DNA of 64,000 nucleotides from Marinifilum fragile JCM 15579 (GCF_001310955.1 NZ_BAZX01000002.1:124001-188000), one strand, 5' to 3'. Positions 28,496 through 37,452 are shown, counted from the stretch's first letter. Numbers and translations: made by a program. Notes: generated by a model from the letters alone, not told the origin.

Positions 28496-30055
28496 TTATA
28501 AATCAAATTTGATTCCTTGGGCCAAAGGTAAATCAGTTCCAAAGTTCAGGGTGTTGGTTTGTCTTCTCATGTAGGTCTTCCATGAATCGGAGCCCGACTC
28601 ACGACCGCCACCAGTTTCTTTTTCACCACCAAAAGCACCCCCAATTTCGGCACCCGATGTTCCGATGTTTACATTGGCAATACCACAATCGCTACCTACG
28701 GCAGAAATAAAGGTTTGTGCTTCTCTCATATTCAGGGTAAATATTGATGAGGATAAACCTTGCGGAACGTTGTTGTGCAGTTCAATGGCATCATCAAGCG
28801 TACTGTATTTCATGATGTACAGTACGGGCACAAAGGATTCGTCCTGAACAATCTGCCAGTGATTTTCTACCTCACAGAATGTTGGTAATACATAGTTTCC
28901 TTCCAATACTTTGTCGCCAAATACAATATTACCACCCGCTTTCTTTACCTCTGCAATGGCATTTTGGTATACTTCAACCGCTCCTTCATCAATTACCGGG
29001 CCCACCAAAGTATTTTCATCAAGTGGATTGCCAATTTTGGCCTCAACTTGTTTGTAGGCACTCAGCAATCGGTTCTTCACCTCATCATAAATGCTTTCGT
29101 GAATAATCAAACGGCGAGTTGAAGTACAACGCTGACCGGCTGTTCCCACCGATCCAAATACAATGCCCGGAATTGCCATGTCTAAATCGGCAGTAGGAGC
29201 AACAATAATGGCGTTGTTTCCACCCAACTCTGCAATGGTTCTTCCCAAACGAGCACCAACTTTTTCGGCAACTCTCTTGCCAATGGCAGTCGATCCGGTA
29301 ACGGAAATCAACGGAACACGCTTGTCTTCAATAAAATTATCTCCCATTACCGATGATTTCGCAACTACCAGGTTGAAAACACCTTCAGGAACGTTATTGT
29401 CTTTTAGTACATTTTGAATGATTTTGTGGCAGGCAATGGCACAAAGCGGCACTTTCGAGCTGGGTTTCCAAATTACAACATCACCACAAACAGCAGCAAT
29501 CATGGCATTCCAGGCCCAAACGGCAACCGGGAAATTGAATGCAGAAATCACACCAACCAATCCCAAGGGATGATACTGATCCATCATTTTGTGATCTGGT
29601 CTTTCCGAATGCATGGTAAATCCGTAAAGCATTCTTGATTGTCCCACTGCAAAGTCGCAAATATCAATCATTTCCTGAACTTCGCCCAAACCTTCCTGGT
29701 AAATCTTACCCATTTCCAGGCTAACCAATTTGCCCAAATCTTCTTTGGCATCGCGTAAAGCATTTCCAATTTGTCGGACGATTTCACCTCGTTTTGGTGC
29801 TGGCATTTTTCTCCAAACTTTAAAGGCTTCCTGAGCTTTTACCAGAACTTTTTCATAATCATCCTTATCAGCATTTTTAACTTTTGCAATAAGCGATCCG
29901 TCAATAGGAGAGTAGGATTCTGTGATATCTCCCTTACAATCGAACCATTCTGTTCCCGTTGATACTCCGGCATTTATCTCTGTTATGCCTAATCGATTTA
30001 GAGTTTCTTGTACTCCGAAATTCTTTTTGAGTTCTTGTGAAGTTGTAATTTCCAT
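28496..30055 (-). CDS. aldehyde dehydrogenase, ALDH7 (aminoadipate-semialdehyde) type
   Basis: A 519-residue NAD(P)-dependent aldehyde dehydrogenase. The catalytic cysteine is Cys310 in TAGQRCTSTRR and the general-base glutamate lies in IAELGGNNA about 35 residues before it; NAD binding is seen in SVTGSTAIGKRVAEK. The sequence resembles ALDH7/AmaB enzymes that oxidise alpha-aminoadipate semialdehyde in lysine breakdown. No other lysine-catabolism gene is adjacent, so the substrate is inferred from similarity only. It is monocistronic. Confidence 0.87.
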   Translation of the reverse strand: MEITTSQELKKNFGVQETLNRLGITEINAGVSTGTEWFDCKGDITESYSPIDGSLIAKVKNADKDDYEKVLVKAQEAFKVWRKMPAPKRGEIVRQIGNALRDAKEDLGKLVSLEMGKIYQEGLGEVQEMIDICDFAVGQSRMLYGFTMHSERPDHKMMDQYHPLGLVGVISAFNFPVAVWAWNAMIAAVCGDVVIWKPSSKVPLCAIACHKIIQNVLKDNNVPEGVFNLVVAKSSVMGDNFIEDKRVPLISVTGSTAIGKRVAEKVGARLGRTIAELGGNNAIIVAPTADLDMAIPGIVFGSVGTAGQRCTSTRRLIIHESIYDEVKNRLLSAYKQVEAKIGNPLDENTLVGPVIDEGAVEVYQNAIAEVKKAGGNIVFGDKVLEGNYVLPTFCEVENHWQIVQDESFVPVLYIMKYSTLDDAIELHNNVPQGLSSSIFTLNMREAQTFISAVGSDCGIANVNIGTSGAEIGGAFGGEKETGGGRESGSDSWKTYMRRQTNTLNFGTDLPLAQGIKFDL

Positions 30056-30253
30056 TTGATTATGAATTTATTGTGGTATTAAGGGTTAAACTTGAGAAGA
30101 ATACAATTTAATAAAACTAAATCTAAATAGTAATGATTTTTATCAGTTTATTTCATCAGTGTTCAATTCTAAGTTCACGAATTTCAATTGGTTTGTCTTT
30201 TTATTCTCAAAAGGTATAAAAATTGAAATGCCGTTGTATTCATAGTGCTTATA

Positions 30254-30284
30254 CATGCTAAGCATCTTCGAGATGCTAAGCATA
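30254..30284. other. near-perfect palindrome in gene-free gap
   Basis: The core AGCATCT/AGATGCT with a TCG loop extends outward as atgct and gctaagcat. It lies in the 395-bp gap between ALDH and the dihydroorotate-dehydrogenase-like gene, which otherwise holds only the latter's terminator. It may be an operator or a structured element; there is no T run. Confidence 0.45.
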
Positions 30285-30389
30285 TCAACAGGGAAAGCTG
30301 CTTATGTGTTCTGTTATAAGAAGCTACAAGTTTCAGGATTTAATCCTTAATACAGGAAATTTATGTGGTTTTTAAGGAATTCAACTCAC

Positions 30390-30421
30390 AAAAAAGCCCG
30401 AACCAATAAATGGGTTCGGGC
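30390..30421 (-). terminator. terminator after dihydroorotate-dehydrogenase-like gene
   Basis: A perfect 9-bp stem GCCCGAACC/GGTTCGGGC with an 8-nt loop and a T run on the minus strand. Confidence 0.9.
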
Positions 30422-30450
30422 ATGCTGTATTTAATTGAAAATAAAAGATT

Positions 30451-31446
30451 CTAGCACATAATGAAATTTCTAAAATGCTTCATGAACTGAACTCTTTGGT
30501 AGGCGGCAGGATCATTGGCATTCGACTGACACATCTTTCCTTTAAAGTCACGAATGTTTTCGAATCCCTGGTCTTCCATCCAAGAGTAGATTTCCTTTAA
30601 TAAAATATCAATGTATTCTGGTCCGTTTTTGTAGATAACCGAAGCCAACTGAACGGCATCAGCACCAACCAAAATATGCTTGATAATACTTTCGGAAGTA
30701 TGAATACCAGTAGTTCCAGCCAATGAACATTTCACTCTATCCGACATGATTCCAATCCATCTTAATGAATTCTTGTAGTCATCCGAATGTGAAAGAATTT
30801 GTCCGTTGGTGATACCTAAGTTATGAATATCGATATCAGGACTATAAAAACGGTTGAACATCACAATTCCATCAGCATCCATATCATCCAATTTCTTCAC
30901 CATATTGGCCAGGTTCGAATGGTAAGGACTAATTTTTAGAGCAACAGGTATGGCAACCTGGTCTTTAACTGTTTTCAGAACATCGAAATAAATTTTCTCG
31001 TTTTCTTCGCCAGATCTATTCATATCTGTTGGCAAAACAAACAAGTTAACCTCTAGTGCATCGGCTCCAGCCTTTTCAATTTCTCTCGAAAAATAGGTCC
31101 ACTTTTCGGCGCTAACACAGTTGATACTTGCAATTACAGGAATCGATACGGCGGCTTTGGCCTCTTCAATCAATCTTAAGTACTTGCGAAGAATGTCTTC
31201 ATGTGGCTCTTCCTGCATGTAGTCAAAAGTCTCAGGATAAACGTAAGGACGGCTTGTCATGGCATGCATTTGTTCTTCCATTTCCATGATAATTTCTTCT
31301 TCGAAAAGAGACTTTAGAACAATGGCACCTGCACCATTTTCTTCCAATTCCACTAATTTTTCTACCGAATCAGTTAAACCAGAGCTGGCAACAATAATTG
31401 GATTCTTTAAATCAAGTCCTAGGTAGTTTGTTGTTAAGTTAGGCAT
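30451..31446 (-). CDS. dihydroorotate dehydrogenase-like flavoprotein
   Basis: A 331-residue TIM-barrel FMN protein resembling class 1 dihydroorotate dehydrogenase: MPNLTTNYLGLDLKNPIIVA at the N-terminus, SINCVSAEKWTYFSREIEKA, and the phosphate-binding AGTTGIHTSE near residue 245. Bacteroidota carry this homologue in addition to the true PyrD; the gene is not near pyr genes, so pyrimidine synthesis should not be assumed. A textbook promoter lies directly upstream, and the gene is monocistronic. Confidence 0.85.
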   Translation of the reverse strand: MPNLTTNYLGLDLKNPIIVASSGLTDSVEKLVELEENGAGAIVLKSLFEEEIIMEMEEQMHAMTSRPYVYPETFDYMQEEPHEDILRKYLRLIEEAKAAVSIPVIASINCVSAEKWTYFSREIEKAGADALEVNLFVLPTDMNRSGEENEKIYFDVLKTVKDQVAIPVALKISPYHSNLANMVKKLDDMDADGIVMFNRFYSPDIDIHNLGITNGQILSHSDDYKNSLRWIGIMSDRVKCSLAGTTGIHTSESIIKHILVGADAVQLASVIYKNGPEYIDILLKEIYSWMEDQGFENIRDFKGKMCQSNANDPAAYQRVQFMKHFRNFIMC

Positions 31447-31487
31447 ATCAGTTAAGTTTTGTTTGTGTGATTTTATTGATTTCCTAT

Positions 31488-31519
31488 CAAATTTAATTGG
31501 GGAAATAGTTTATTACAAA
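31488..31519 (-). promoter_or_regulatory. Bacteroidota-type promoter of the dihydroorotate-dehydrogenase-like gene
   Basis: On the minus strand TTTG and TAAATTTG (a perfect TAnnTTTG) are separated by 20 bp, the expected spacing of the -33 and -7 elements. The -7 box ends about 40 bp before the start codon. Nothing else is seen in the 306-bp gap to the abgT-like gene. Confidence 0.75.
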
Positions 31520-31752
31520 TCAATAATCTTTATACTAAGATAGAAAATCCTGATATTATTGTTCTGTATTTGCCGGTTTAAATTAAGTTTTACACTAAAA
31601 ATCAGGATGTAAGCTCAAAGTTGGCAATAAAAAACTACTACAGGAATGACAATACCAAGCTTGCAATTCTTCTTGCAGCCTTATTCTTTTTTCACTTTTT
31701 TTGTGGCTTCACATGAATTGACAACAAACTAAACCAACCTTAACTGATTAAA

Positions 31753-33291
31753 ATGGAGAAGAGTGTACAGAAAAAGAAAAGTTGGACCGATAGGTTTCTG
31801 AATGTAACAGAGAAATTCGGAAATGCCTTGCCGCATCCAGCTACTTTATTTGCAATTTTTGCCGTAATGGCAATTTTATTATCGGGATTGGCATCCCTAT
31901 TCGGATGGCAGGCAGTTCATCCAGGAACCAAAGAAACCATCGAGGTGGTAAATCTATTATCCATTGAAGGATTGCATCGCATTCTGATAGAAATGGTAGA
32001 TAACTTTACCGGATTTGCTCCTTTAGGAATTGTAATGGTAGCCATGTTGGGAATCGGTATCGCCGAAAGTAGTGGCTTAATTGGAACATTAATTCGCAAA
32101 CTGGTACTGTCGGCTCCTAAAAAGATGCTAACCTTCGTATTGGTACTAGCTGGTATCTTATCGAATACAGCCTCGGATGTTGGATATGTACTTCTGATTC
32201 CTTTGGCAGGGATTATTTTTGTAGCGGTTGATCGACACCCAATTGCAGGTATGGCTGCTGCTTTTGCCGGTGTATCTGGTGGATTTTCAGCAAACCTGAT
32301 TTTGGGGACCATCGATCCTCTGATTGCAGGTCTTTCGCAAGAGGCTGCTCGAATTGTGGATCCTACGGTTACGGTAAATCCTACCGCCAACTATTACTTC
32401 ATGGTGGTTTCAACCTTTGTAATTGCCATTGTGGGAACCTTGGTTACCGATAAATTAATTGAACCTCGTTTGGGTGTATATAAAGATGCCGATTTACACA
32501 AGGAAGAAATTCACGATGTAACAGACTTGGAACGTCGCGGATTACGTTGGGCCTTGTATGTGGTGATTTTCTTAACTGCCATTACCCTTTGGGGATTGAT
32601 TCCGGAAAATGGATTCTTTAGAGGTGCTGATGGTGGATTTTTAACTTCTCCGCTGATTAAAGGGGTAGTAGCCTTGCTATTTTTAGGAGCAGGAGGATGT
32701 GGTATTGCTTACGGATTTGGAGCCAAAGTTTTCAAAAACGATGCAGATATCATGAAGGGAATGGCAAAATCGATGCAATCCCTTGCCGGATACTATGTAC
32801 TTGTATTTTTTGCAGCGCAATTTGTTGCCTATTTCAAATGGTCGAACTTAGGGGTAATTATGGCCATTAAAGGGGCAGGAGCACTTATGGCTGCCGAAAT
32901 TGGTATGATTCCATTAATGATTCTTTTCGTGCTTCTATCGGCACTTATTAATATGCTTATGGGATCGGCATCGGCAAAATGGGCCATCATGGCACCAATT
33001 TTCATCCCGATGTTTATGCTGATGGGTTATTCGCCGGAGTTGTCGCAGGTAGTATATCGAATAGGGGATAGTGTTACCAATGTAATTTCTCCGATGATGA
33101 GTTTCTTTGCTTTAATCATTGCTTATTTCCAGAAATACGAAAAGAATGCAGGTATCGGAACCATTATTGCCACAATGTTGCCATATTCGGTTGCATTTTT
33201 TGTGGTTTGGGTAATTGTTTTGATGGTTTGGATTCTTCTTGGATTGCCTTTGGGACCAGGAGCAGGCCTTGAATACAGCATGCCGCAATAA
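31753..33291 (+). CDS. AbgT family transporter
   Basis: A 512-residue membrane transporter with about 12 hydrophobic helices. Family-like segments include NALPHPATLFAIFAVMAILL near residue 25, FSANLILGTIDPLIAGLS and MGSASAKWAIMAPIFIPMFM. AbgT proteins import p-aminobenzoyl-glutamate or export sulfonamide-type antimetabolites; which applies here is not visible. No abgA/abgB hydrolase genes are adjacent. A terminator follows. Confidence 0.9.
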   Translation: MEKSVQKKKSWTDRFLNVTEKFGNALPHPATLFAIFAVMAILLSGLASLFGWQAVHPGTKETIEVVNLLSIEGLHRILIEMVDNFTGFAPLGIVMVAMLGIGIAESSGLIGTLIRKLVLSAPKKMLTFVLVLAGILSNTASDVGYVLLIPLAGIIFVAVDRHPIAGMAAAFAGVSGGFSANLILGTIDPLIAGLSQEAARIVDPTVTVNPTANYYFMVVSTFVIAIVGTLVTDKLIEPRLGVYKDADLHKEEIHDVTDLERRGLRWALYVVIFLTAITLWGLIPENGFFRGADGGFLTSPLIKGVVALLFLGAGGCGIAYGFGAKVFKNDADIMKGMAKSMQSLAGYYVLVFFAAQFVAYFKWSNLGVIMAIKGAGALMAAEIGMIPLMILFVLLSALINMLMGSASAKWAIMAPIFIPMFMLMGYSPELSQVVYRIGDSVTNVISPMMSFFALIIAYFQKYEKNAGIGTIIATMLPYSVAFFVVWVIVLMVWILLGLPLGPGAGLEYSMPQ

Positions 33292-33347
33292 AATTTCAAA
33301 AAAAATTGCTGCTCAAATGAAATATTTATTTTGAGTGTAAAAATATG

Positions 33348-33397
33348 AATCTCAGTACTAGTAGGGCTTTCCGCCCTAGGTGCTGAGATTTTTTTAT
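33348..33397 (+). terminator. terminator after abgT-like gene
   Basis: A long stem, AATCTCAG...CTGAGATT with an inner TAGGGC/GCCCTA, followed by a T run. Confidence 0.85.
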
Positions 33398-33428
33398 TCA
33401 TTTTTTTTCAAAAAAATGCAGTTTTTGT

Positions 33429-33459
33429 TTTGCGAGAATCAAACAAAGGTCTATATTTG
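33429..33459 (+). promoter_or_regulatory. promoter of tRNA-Leu
   Basis: TTTG at 33429-33432 and TATATTTG at 33452-33459, spaced exactly 19 bp, match the Bacteroidota -33/-7 consensus. The mature tRNA starts 20 bp after the -7 box. Confidence 0.85.
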
Positions 33460-33478
33460 CATCGCATTCAAAAGCAAT

Positions 33479-33560
33479 GCCCAGGTGGCGGAATTGGTAG
33501 ACGCGCTGGTCTCAAACACCAGTGGGGCAACCCGTGCCGGTTCGATCCCGGCCCTGGGTA
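33479..33560 (+). tRNA. tRNA-Leu (anticodon CAA)
   Basis: The acceptor GCCCAGG pairs with CCTGGGT (last pair G-U). The D-arm has the GGTAGACGC pattern, the anticodon stem-loop is CTGGT-CTCAAAC-ACCAG giving anticodon CAA, the long variable arm is typical of leucine tRNAs, and the T-arm is CCGGTTCGATCCCGG. No CCA is encoded; the discriminator is A. It lies at the border between core-like and accessory DNA. Confidence 0.97.
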
Positions 33561-33564
33561 CTAA

Positions 33565-33600
33565 AAAATCCTTTCGATGATATTCGGAAGGATTTTTTTA
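33565..33600 (+). terminator. terminator after tRNA-Leu
   Basis: AATCCTTTCGA pairs with TCGGAAGGATT (one G-U), followed by T7, starting five bases after the tRNA. Confidence 0.85.
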
Positions 33601-33654
33601 TTTTATCAGATACTAGGAATAAGTGAATTCTTTAAAGTTGTAAATCAATTCTCT

Positions 33655-33695
33655 CTTTGAGGAGAGATGTCCGTAGGACAGAGAGGTGTTTTAAT
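33655..33695. repeat. dispersed repeat (agatgtccg-aggacagagaggt element)
   Basis: A short element, agagatgtccgtaggacag, also present in variant form at 36382-36410 and 37480-37510. It has a small inverted core (gtcc...ggac). It is probably a REP-like dispersed sequence. Confidence 0.5.
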
Positions 33696-33796
33696 CGACA
33701 CATATAGAATCCCACTCATATTTTCTGCAAATAGATAGTATTTAAGATATTTTTTTAATAGGTACTAGCTGGACTATTCCATCATAGGTGTACAAT

Positions 33797-34387
33797 TCAA
33801 AATGGAAGATTATCGCCATAATGTTCTCTGGTTCGAAAAATATCATCAAAATCAGGGTACGAGTTTTCTCCTAGCTGCATGATGATTTCATGTATAAATT
33901 CATCAATGTGATTAAGGAAGTTAAGGATTGGTTTAGAATTGAGTAGTATGAAAGTACCATCATTGGTGTCAATTTTAATATTACCAATCCCATTCAGTAG
34001 ATTGATTTGATTCGATTTTATTTTTCCATCCTTTGAATCTAATTGTAAGATACAATTCTGATGCACAATAAAATTCCTTAGTTTTTGGAATTTTGTTATT
34101 TCTACCCATTGTTTGTTAACTTTCGACATATCTAAGGATGCTACTTTTGAAAGAAATACTTTGGATTTATCTATGATATTACCTCCTGCAAAATGTTTAA
34201 GTGTTAGAGGAAATGAAGTAGTTTGTATAAATTCTTCACAAATTAAATTTAATGTAGTTTCAAGTAGGGAATATACCGATATTAAGGTTGAGTGATAAAA
34301 GTAGGAGGGTATTTTTATTAATTCGTGTTGATAGATTGACCTCAAGATGCTTTCATGTGCCGGATTATTATTAATGTCATCCTTCAT
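33797..34387 (-). CDS. HEPN-motif protein of unknown function
   Basis: A 196-residue helical protein with the motif RNFIVH at residues 104-109, an exact Rx4H HEPN ribonuclease signature, preceded by VEITKFQKL, which places it at a helix end as in many HEPN proteins. HEPN domains act as toxins, RNases or nucleic-acid-binding helpers; no partner nucleotidyltransferase (MNT) is seen. A 42-codon ORF ends 8 bp upstream on the same strand. The DNA is AT-rich, fitting its place in the accessory region. The function is inferred from the motif alone. Confidence 0.55.
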   Translation of the reverse strand: MKDDINNNPAHESILRSIYQHELIKIPSYFYHSTLISVYSLLETTLNLICEEFIQTTSFPLTLKHFAGGNIIDKSKVFLSKVASLDMSKVNKQWVEITKFQKLRNFIVHQNCILQLDSKDGKIKSNQINLLNGIGNIKIDTNDGTFILLNSKPILNFLNHIDEFIHEIIMQLGENSYPDFDDIFRTREHYGDNLPF

Positions 34388-34395
34388 AGAGATAT

Positions 34396-34524
34396 TTAAG
34401 TCGCAACTTCTTTTTTTAGAGTCTTTTCATTGAATTCAATATATTCTTTTAGGTAATCAATTTCAAATTGAAATTGACTTCTTATTTTATTTAATGAGAT
34501 TCTAATGTGTTCAGTGTGTTCCAT
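34396..34524 (-). CDS. small coiled-coil-like protein upstream of HEPN gene
   Basis: A 42-residue ORF starting MEHTEHIRISLNKIRSQF and ending KKEVAT, highly charged and predicted helical. It ends 8 bp before the HEPN gene, so the two would be co-transcribed and possibly coupled. It could be an antitoxin-type partner; its small size and lack of known homologues leave it uncertain. Confidence 0.4.
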   Translation of the reverse strand: MEHTEHIRISLNKIRSQFQFEIDYLKEYIEFNEKTLKKEVAT

Positions 34525-34671
34525 ATATGGATAGGCTAAATAGAAGTCTAAAATTACTGATTTTTATTGTTAAAAAATAGTAAGTTGAAAGTATATCTCA
34601 AGTGATAAGTGAAGGAAGTGTTAGAGTTTCGGTTGAAGAACTGTTAGTTAGTAAACTTTATATATCATGTT

Positions 34672-34878
34672 GTGGTTACTGAGAATCATCGCATTTTATT
34701 TTCCAGTATGTTTGGTTCAGGAAAAACAACATTTCTACAAGGGTATTTTAAATTTAAAAAATATCAAAGCGTTAAAAAAGCCTCAAACAATTTATTTATA
34801 GTAAGAGGCTTGTGTAACTCTGTGGAATATTGTAGGTATGGAATTAGAAGTTGTTTACACTTCAAAGTATTTCAATGA
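34672..34878 (+). pseudogene. P-loop NTPase fragment
   Basis: The translated segment ENHRILFSSMFGSGKTTFLQ carries a clear Walker A motif (GSGKTT) in the setting usual for P-loop ATPase-fold proteins of Bacteroidota. After about 35 residues the similarity stops and the frame ends, so a gene start seems to survive without the rest. It begins with GTG and no ATG is close. Best read as a remnant of a lost or rearranged ATPase gene. Confidence 0.4.
34773..34811 (-). terminator. terminator of the 34886-35599 gene
   Basis: AAGCCTC pairs with GAGGCTT; on the minus strand a T6 run follows. It overlaps the P-loop fragment. The remaining parts of the 34525-34885 gap show nothing else. Confidence 0.65.
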
Positions 34879-34885
34879 AAAACTA

Positions 34886-35599
34886 TTATTCCCCAGTGCT
34901 TGCTTCCTCCGCTACACTTTCTGTTTCTTCTTCTTCGTTATGCGATGTTGATTTGCTTGAACCAAACAAAACATAGTCATTATAGAATGCTTCGTTCTTG
35001 TGTTCCCAAATTCTTTTGCCTACATCACAAAGCTCCGAAATCATCTTATAAAGTTCGCTACCCTTATTTAGGCGTTCTAAGCTTTTTTGTTCGCGAACTG
35101 CTATGGCATCGGCCTGAGCATCTATGGCATCATCCAGTGCCTTGGTAGCAGATTCGGCAGCGGTAAAATCTTCAATGGTTAAATTCCGCTTCGCCAATTC
35201 ATCAGGCATTAACCTGGCGGTTTTAATTACATGCGAAGCATAAGGAATCAATTCCTTGTCGCTAAGCTTTTTTAAACCAGTAAATCGAAACATTTTGTAT
35301 TCTTTCGTATGCTCACCCAAAGCCAATTTCGATTTAAATGCAAACTCACCAAGAATTTCTACCAATTTGCCTTTGCAATTCTCTTTTTTGTTGGTGGCCA
35401 ATACCTTTTGTCCTTCCCAAAACATATCCGATTCTACCTCTTTAAAAGCAAGACATTTTGCGGCAACCTCTTCGTGAACATTTTCGGCATAGCCATACTT
35501 TTGAAATTCTGTGATATCGCGCTGTACAACCATAGCAACTCTATCGGCACGTTGTATTAATTCAGGATAACTTAAATTAATCGATTTGTTTTCTTTCAT
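34886..35599 (-). CDS. hypothetical DUF6261-like helical protein
   Basis: A 237-residue soluble, mainly helical protein with an acidic Ser/Glu-rich tail (HNEEEETESVAEEASTGE). It resembles uncharacterised Bacteroidota proteins that occur near mobile or repeat-rich DNA; the family assignment is tentative. The ATG at 35599 is used; the frame extends to a TTG at 35614. No function can be proposed. Confidence 0.6.
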   Translation of the reverse strand: MKENKSINLSYPELIQRADRVAMVVQRDITEFQKYGYAENVHEEVAAKCLAFKEVESDMFWEGQKVLATNKKENCKGKLVEILGEFAFKSKLALGEHTKEYKMFRFTGLKKLSDKELIPYASHVIKTARLMPDELAKRNLTIEDFTAAESATKALDDAIDAQADAIAVREQKSLERLNKGSELYKMISELCDVGKRIWEHKNEAFYNDYVLFGSSKSTSHNEEEETESVAEEASTGE

Positions 35600-35909
35600 A
35601 GTTTTAATTTTCAATTGTAATAGTATTGATTTTTTGAAAGTATTAAGTTATTAATAAAAACCAAATTAAACAATTATGTAATAATTGTATGATTGATTTA
35701 GTTTTTGTGCCATTAAAACTTTGTGAAAATATTATAAAACTTAAAAGTGAAAAACTATCCTTTCGTAATGGTTTAATATGCTTGGGTTTAGTTTGAGTAG
35801 GAGTTTTGGTGTATTGAGTGGTTTTAATTGTTTGAATGTAGTTTTTAATGCATTTTGGTACATGGCAAGGCATAATTTAGTAGTTGTTTGGTATGTGATT
35901 ATGAATATC

Positions 35910-36350
35910 AAATAAAACACCTTAGAAGTTGCCAATCCCGCCTTACGATCTGCCAGCCCCGCCATAGAAGTAGCCAATCCCACCTTACGACCTGCCAATC
36001 CCATCATAGATATTGTTAAACCCGCCGTACGAACAGCCAATCCTGCCTTAGAAGTTAACAATCTAGGCTTACGATCTGCCAATCCCGCCATAGAAGTTAA
36101 TAAACCCGACGGGAATGGCAACAAATAATACGGGATTGACAGAAAATAGGGCGGGGCCAGAAGTAAGTAAGTGGGCATTGGCAGTATCTAAGCCAAAAGT
36201 GTTAGAAAATAACCCAAGAAGAGCAGAAAATACATAGGCGAGTTTAATTGGTAGGCCAAAAAGAACAATACCTAAGCCAAGGCTAGCAAAAAATAGTGCG
36301 GGAATATCAAGAAATAGGTTTGCATTGGCAGACAATAATGGAAAATTACT
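35910..36350. repeat. 21-bp phased degenerate tandem array (about 21 units)
   Basis: From 35910 the sequence falls into consecutive 21-bp units with no slippage to 36350. Units at 35931-36098 follow gccaatcccgccttacgatct, alternating 'cttacga' and 'catagaag' middles. Units from 36120 follow an aga(a)aatag pattern with TA at positions 7-8 in nearly every unit. Because 21 is a multiple of three, long open frames appear on the minus strand; these are not genes. The rest of the 980-bp gap 35600-36593 holds AT-rich DNA and repeat R4. Confidence 0.85.
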
Positions 36351-36354
36351 GAAT

Positions 36355-36530
36355 GCAAAAGCCTGTCCTGAGAATCGGGAAGAGATGTCCGAAGGGCAGA
36401 GAGGTATTTGGAATAAATACACAAAAAAACCCACTTACATTGCAGCAAGTGGGTTGTGTTTAAAATATTTTCTTTGAAAATTGATACGATTGGAACACTA
36501 GCACCAGCGGTTAGTGCAAGCTCAGACTAT
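36355..36530. repeat. R4: cassette-boundary repeat with REP-like head
   Basis: Copy four of a repeat also at 37453-37630, 41317-41432 and 43097-43207. The shared part (36418-36530) holds, on the minus strand, a short ctcggactat-type start, the conserved ttttctttgaaaa block and the terminator hairpin ACCCACTT...AAGTGGGT with a T run. The left end adds an agcctgtcc/agagatgtccg REP-like head shared only with R3. Confidence 0.8.
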
Positions 36531-36593
36531 CTGAGGATTCCAAATAACTTACTAGTTTATCGTACCTATTCAAAAAACTTGAGTTTAGATTCT

Positions 36594-37134
36594 CTATAAT
36601 ATTTCTGTAAATACCATATAGTTCCGATAGTTTCGATGATCATTTAATTTTGCGACAATAATTGCTAAATAGATAGTTTGAAATGGATTATAGGCTAAAT
36701 AAAGCTCTTCTCCTGGGTTTGCGTTTAGTAATTTATTAAGTTTTACTAAGTCACTTTTCTCTTCAAAATATTGCTGACCATAGTCAACATAAAAATTAAT
36801 TTCATCGCTCACAGATTTTTTTATATTCTTTTCTGTATCAGTCCAACTTGTGGCACTACCTGGATCATCAATTAGATAGGACTTTTGTCTTCCAACTGAT
36901 ATAAATTTTACGTATTCATCATTCCAAGCCTTTTTTTTTAATATCCTCAATTTTCTTGATTACTATTTTAAAATTTGCTTCAACTTGAATGAAATTAGGC
37001 CAAACTTCATAGTCTATAATATATTCATCACCATTATTTTTCTTTAAAAACTTATTTTTAGACTTAAAATATTTGAACCCATGTTTACTAAGTTCATTTT
37101 CAAGCAGATGAAAAAATAGTTCTTTTCTAGTCAT
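36594..37134 (-). pseudogene. hypothetical protein gene split by a frameshift in an A9 run
   Basis: Two overlapping frames, 36919-37134 (71 residues, MTRKELFFHLLENELSKHGF...) and 36594-36950 (118 residues), read as one protein of about 180 residues if the A9 run (T9 at 36931-36939 on the plus strand) loses one A. The joined protein is charged and soluble, with no known motif. It sits between boundary repeats R3 and R4 like an orphan immunity gene. This may be a real mutation, phase variation or an assembly error. Confidence 0.6.
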
Positions 37135-37175
37135 TATATTTATTTACTCGTTTAACAATAGCTTTTACTTTTTGT

Positions 37176-37212
37176 CCCCCCAACTGCCGCAAGTCTGAGA
37201 CTTGTGGCAATA
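37176..37212. repeat. palindromic repeat, copy 1
   Basis: An imperfect palindrome ctgccgcaagtctgagactt followed by gtggc. The same sequence occurs inverted at 37370-37402. It is a REP-like element in the 510-bp gene-free gap 37135-37643. Confidence 0.6.
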
Positions 37213-37369
37213 ACATCAATACTTCTTAACTTTCAACAAGTATATCTTTAAATTGAGATCCGACTCATAATTATTGTACAAATAAGGAATTACTAATGTA
37301 GCAATAATTGGTTGGTTCTGCAGTAAGTAAATTAAACCCAGCCATTTTAACAGACTTGTATGTTATGGT

Positions 37370-37402
37370 TTTAGCCACAAGTCACAGACTTGCGGCAATT
37401 TG
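37370..37402. repeat. palindromic repeat, copy 2 (inverted)
   Basis: Gccacaagtcacagacttgc followed by ggc, the inverted partner of the element at 37176-37212. The spacing between the two copies is about 160 bp. Confidence 0.6.
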
Positions 37403-37452
37403 GGATATAGTTGTATGCCAAAATACCTGACAGGTATCGTAAATTCATGAAT

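Noticed and set aside
35910..36350. CRISPR array
   Set aside because: Units are adjacent without spacers, are only 21 bp, and no cas gene is near. The arrays at 2 kb and 21.5 kb fail for the same reasons.
35741..36434. Long minus-strand reading frames (145 and 121 residues) in the 35.7-36.4 kb gap
   Set aside because: They come from the 21-bp array; the period is a multiple of three so frames stay open. The translation is simple repeats without family features.
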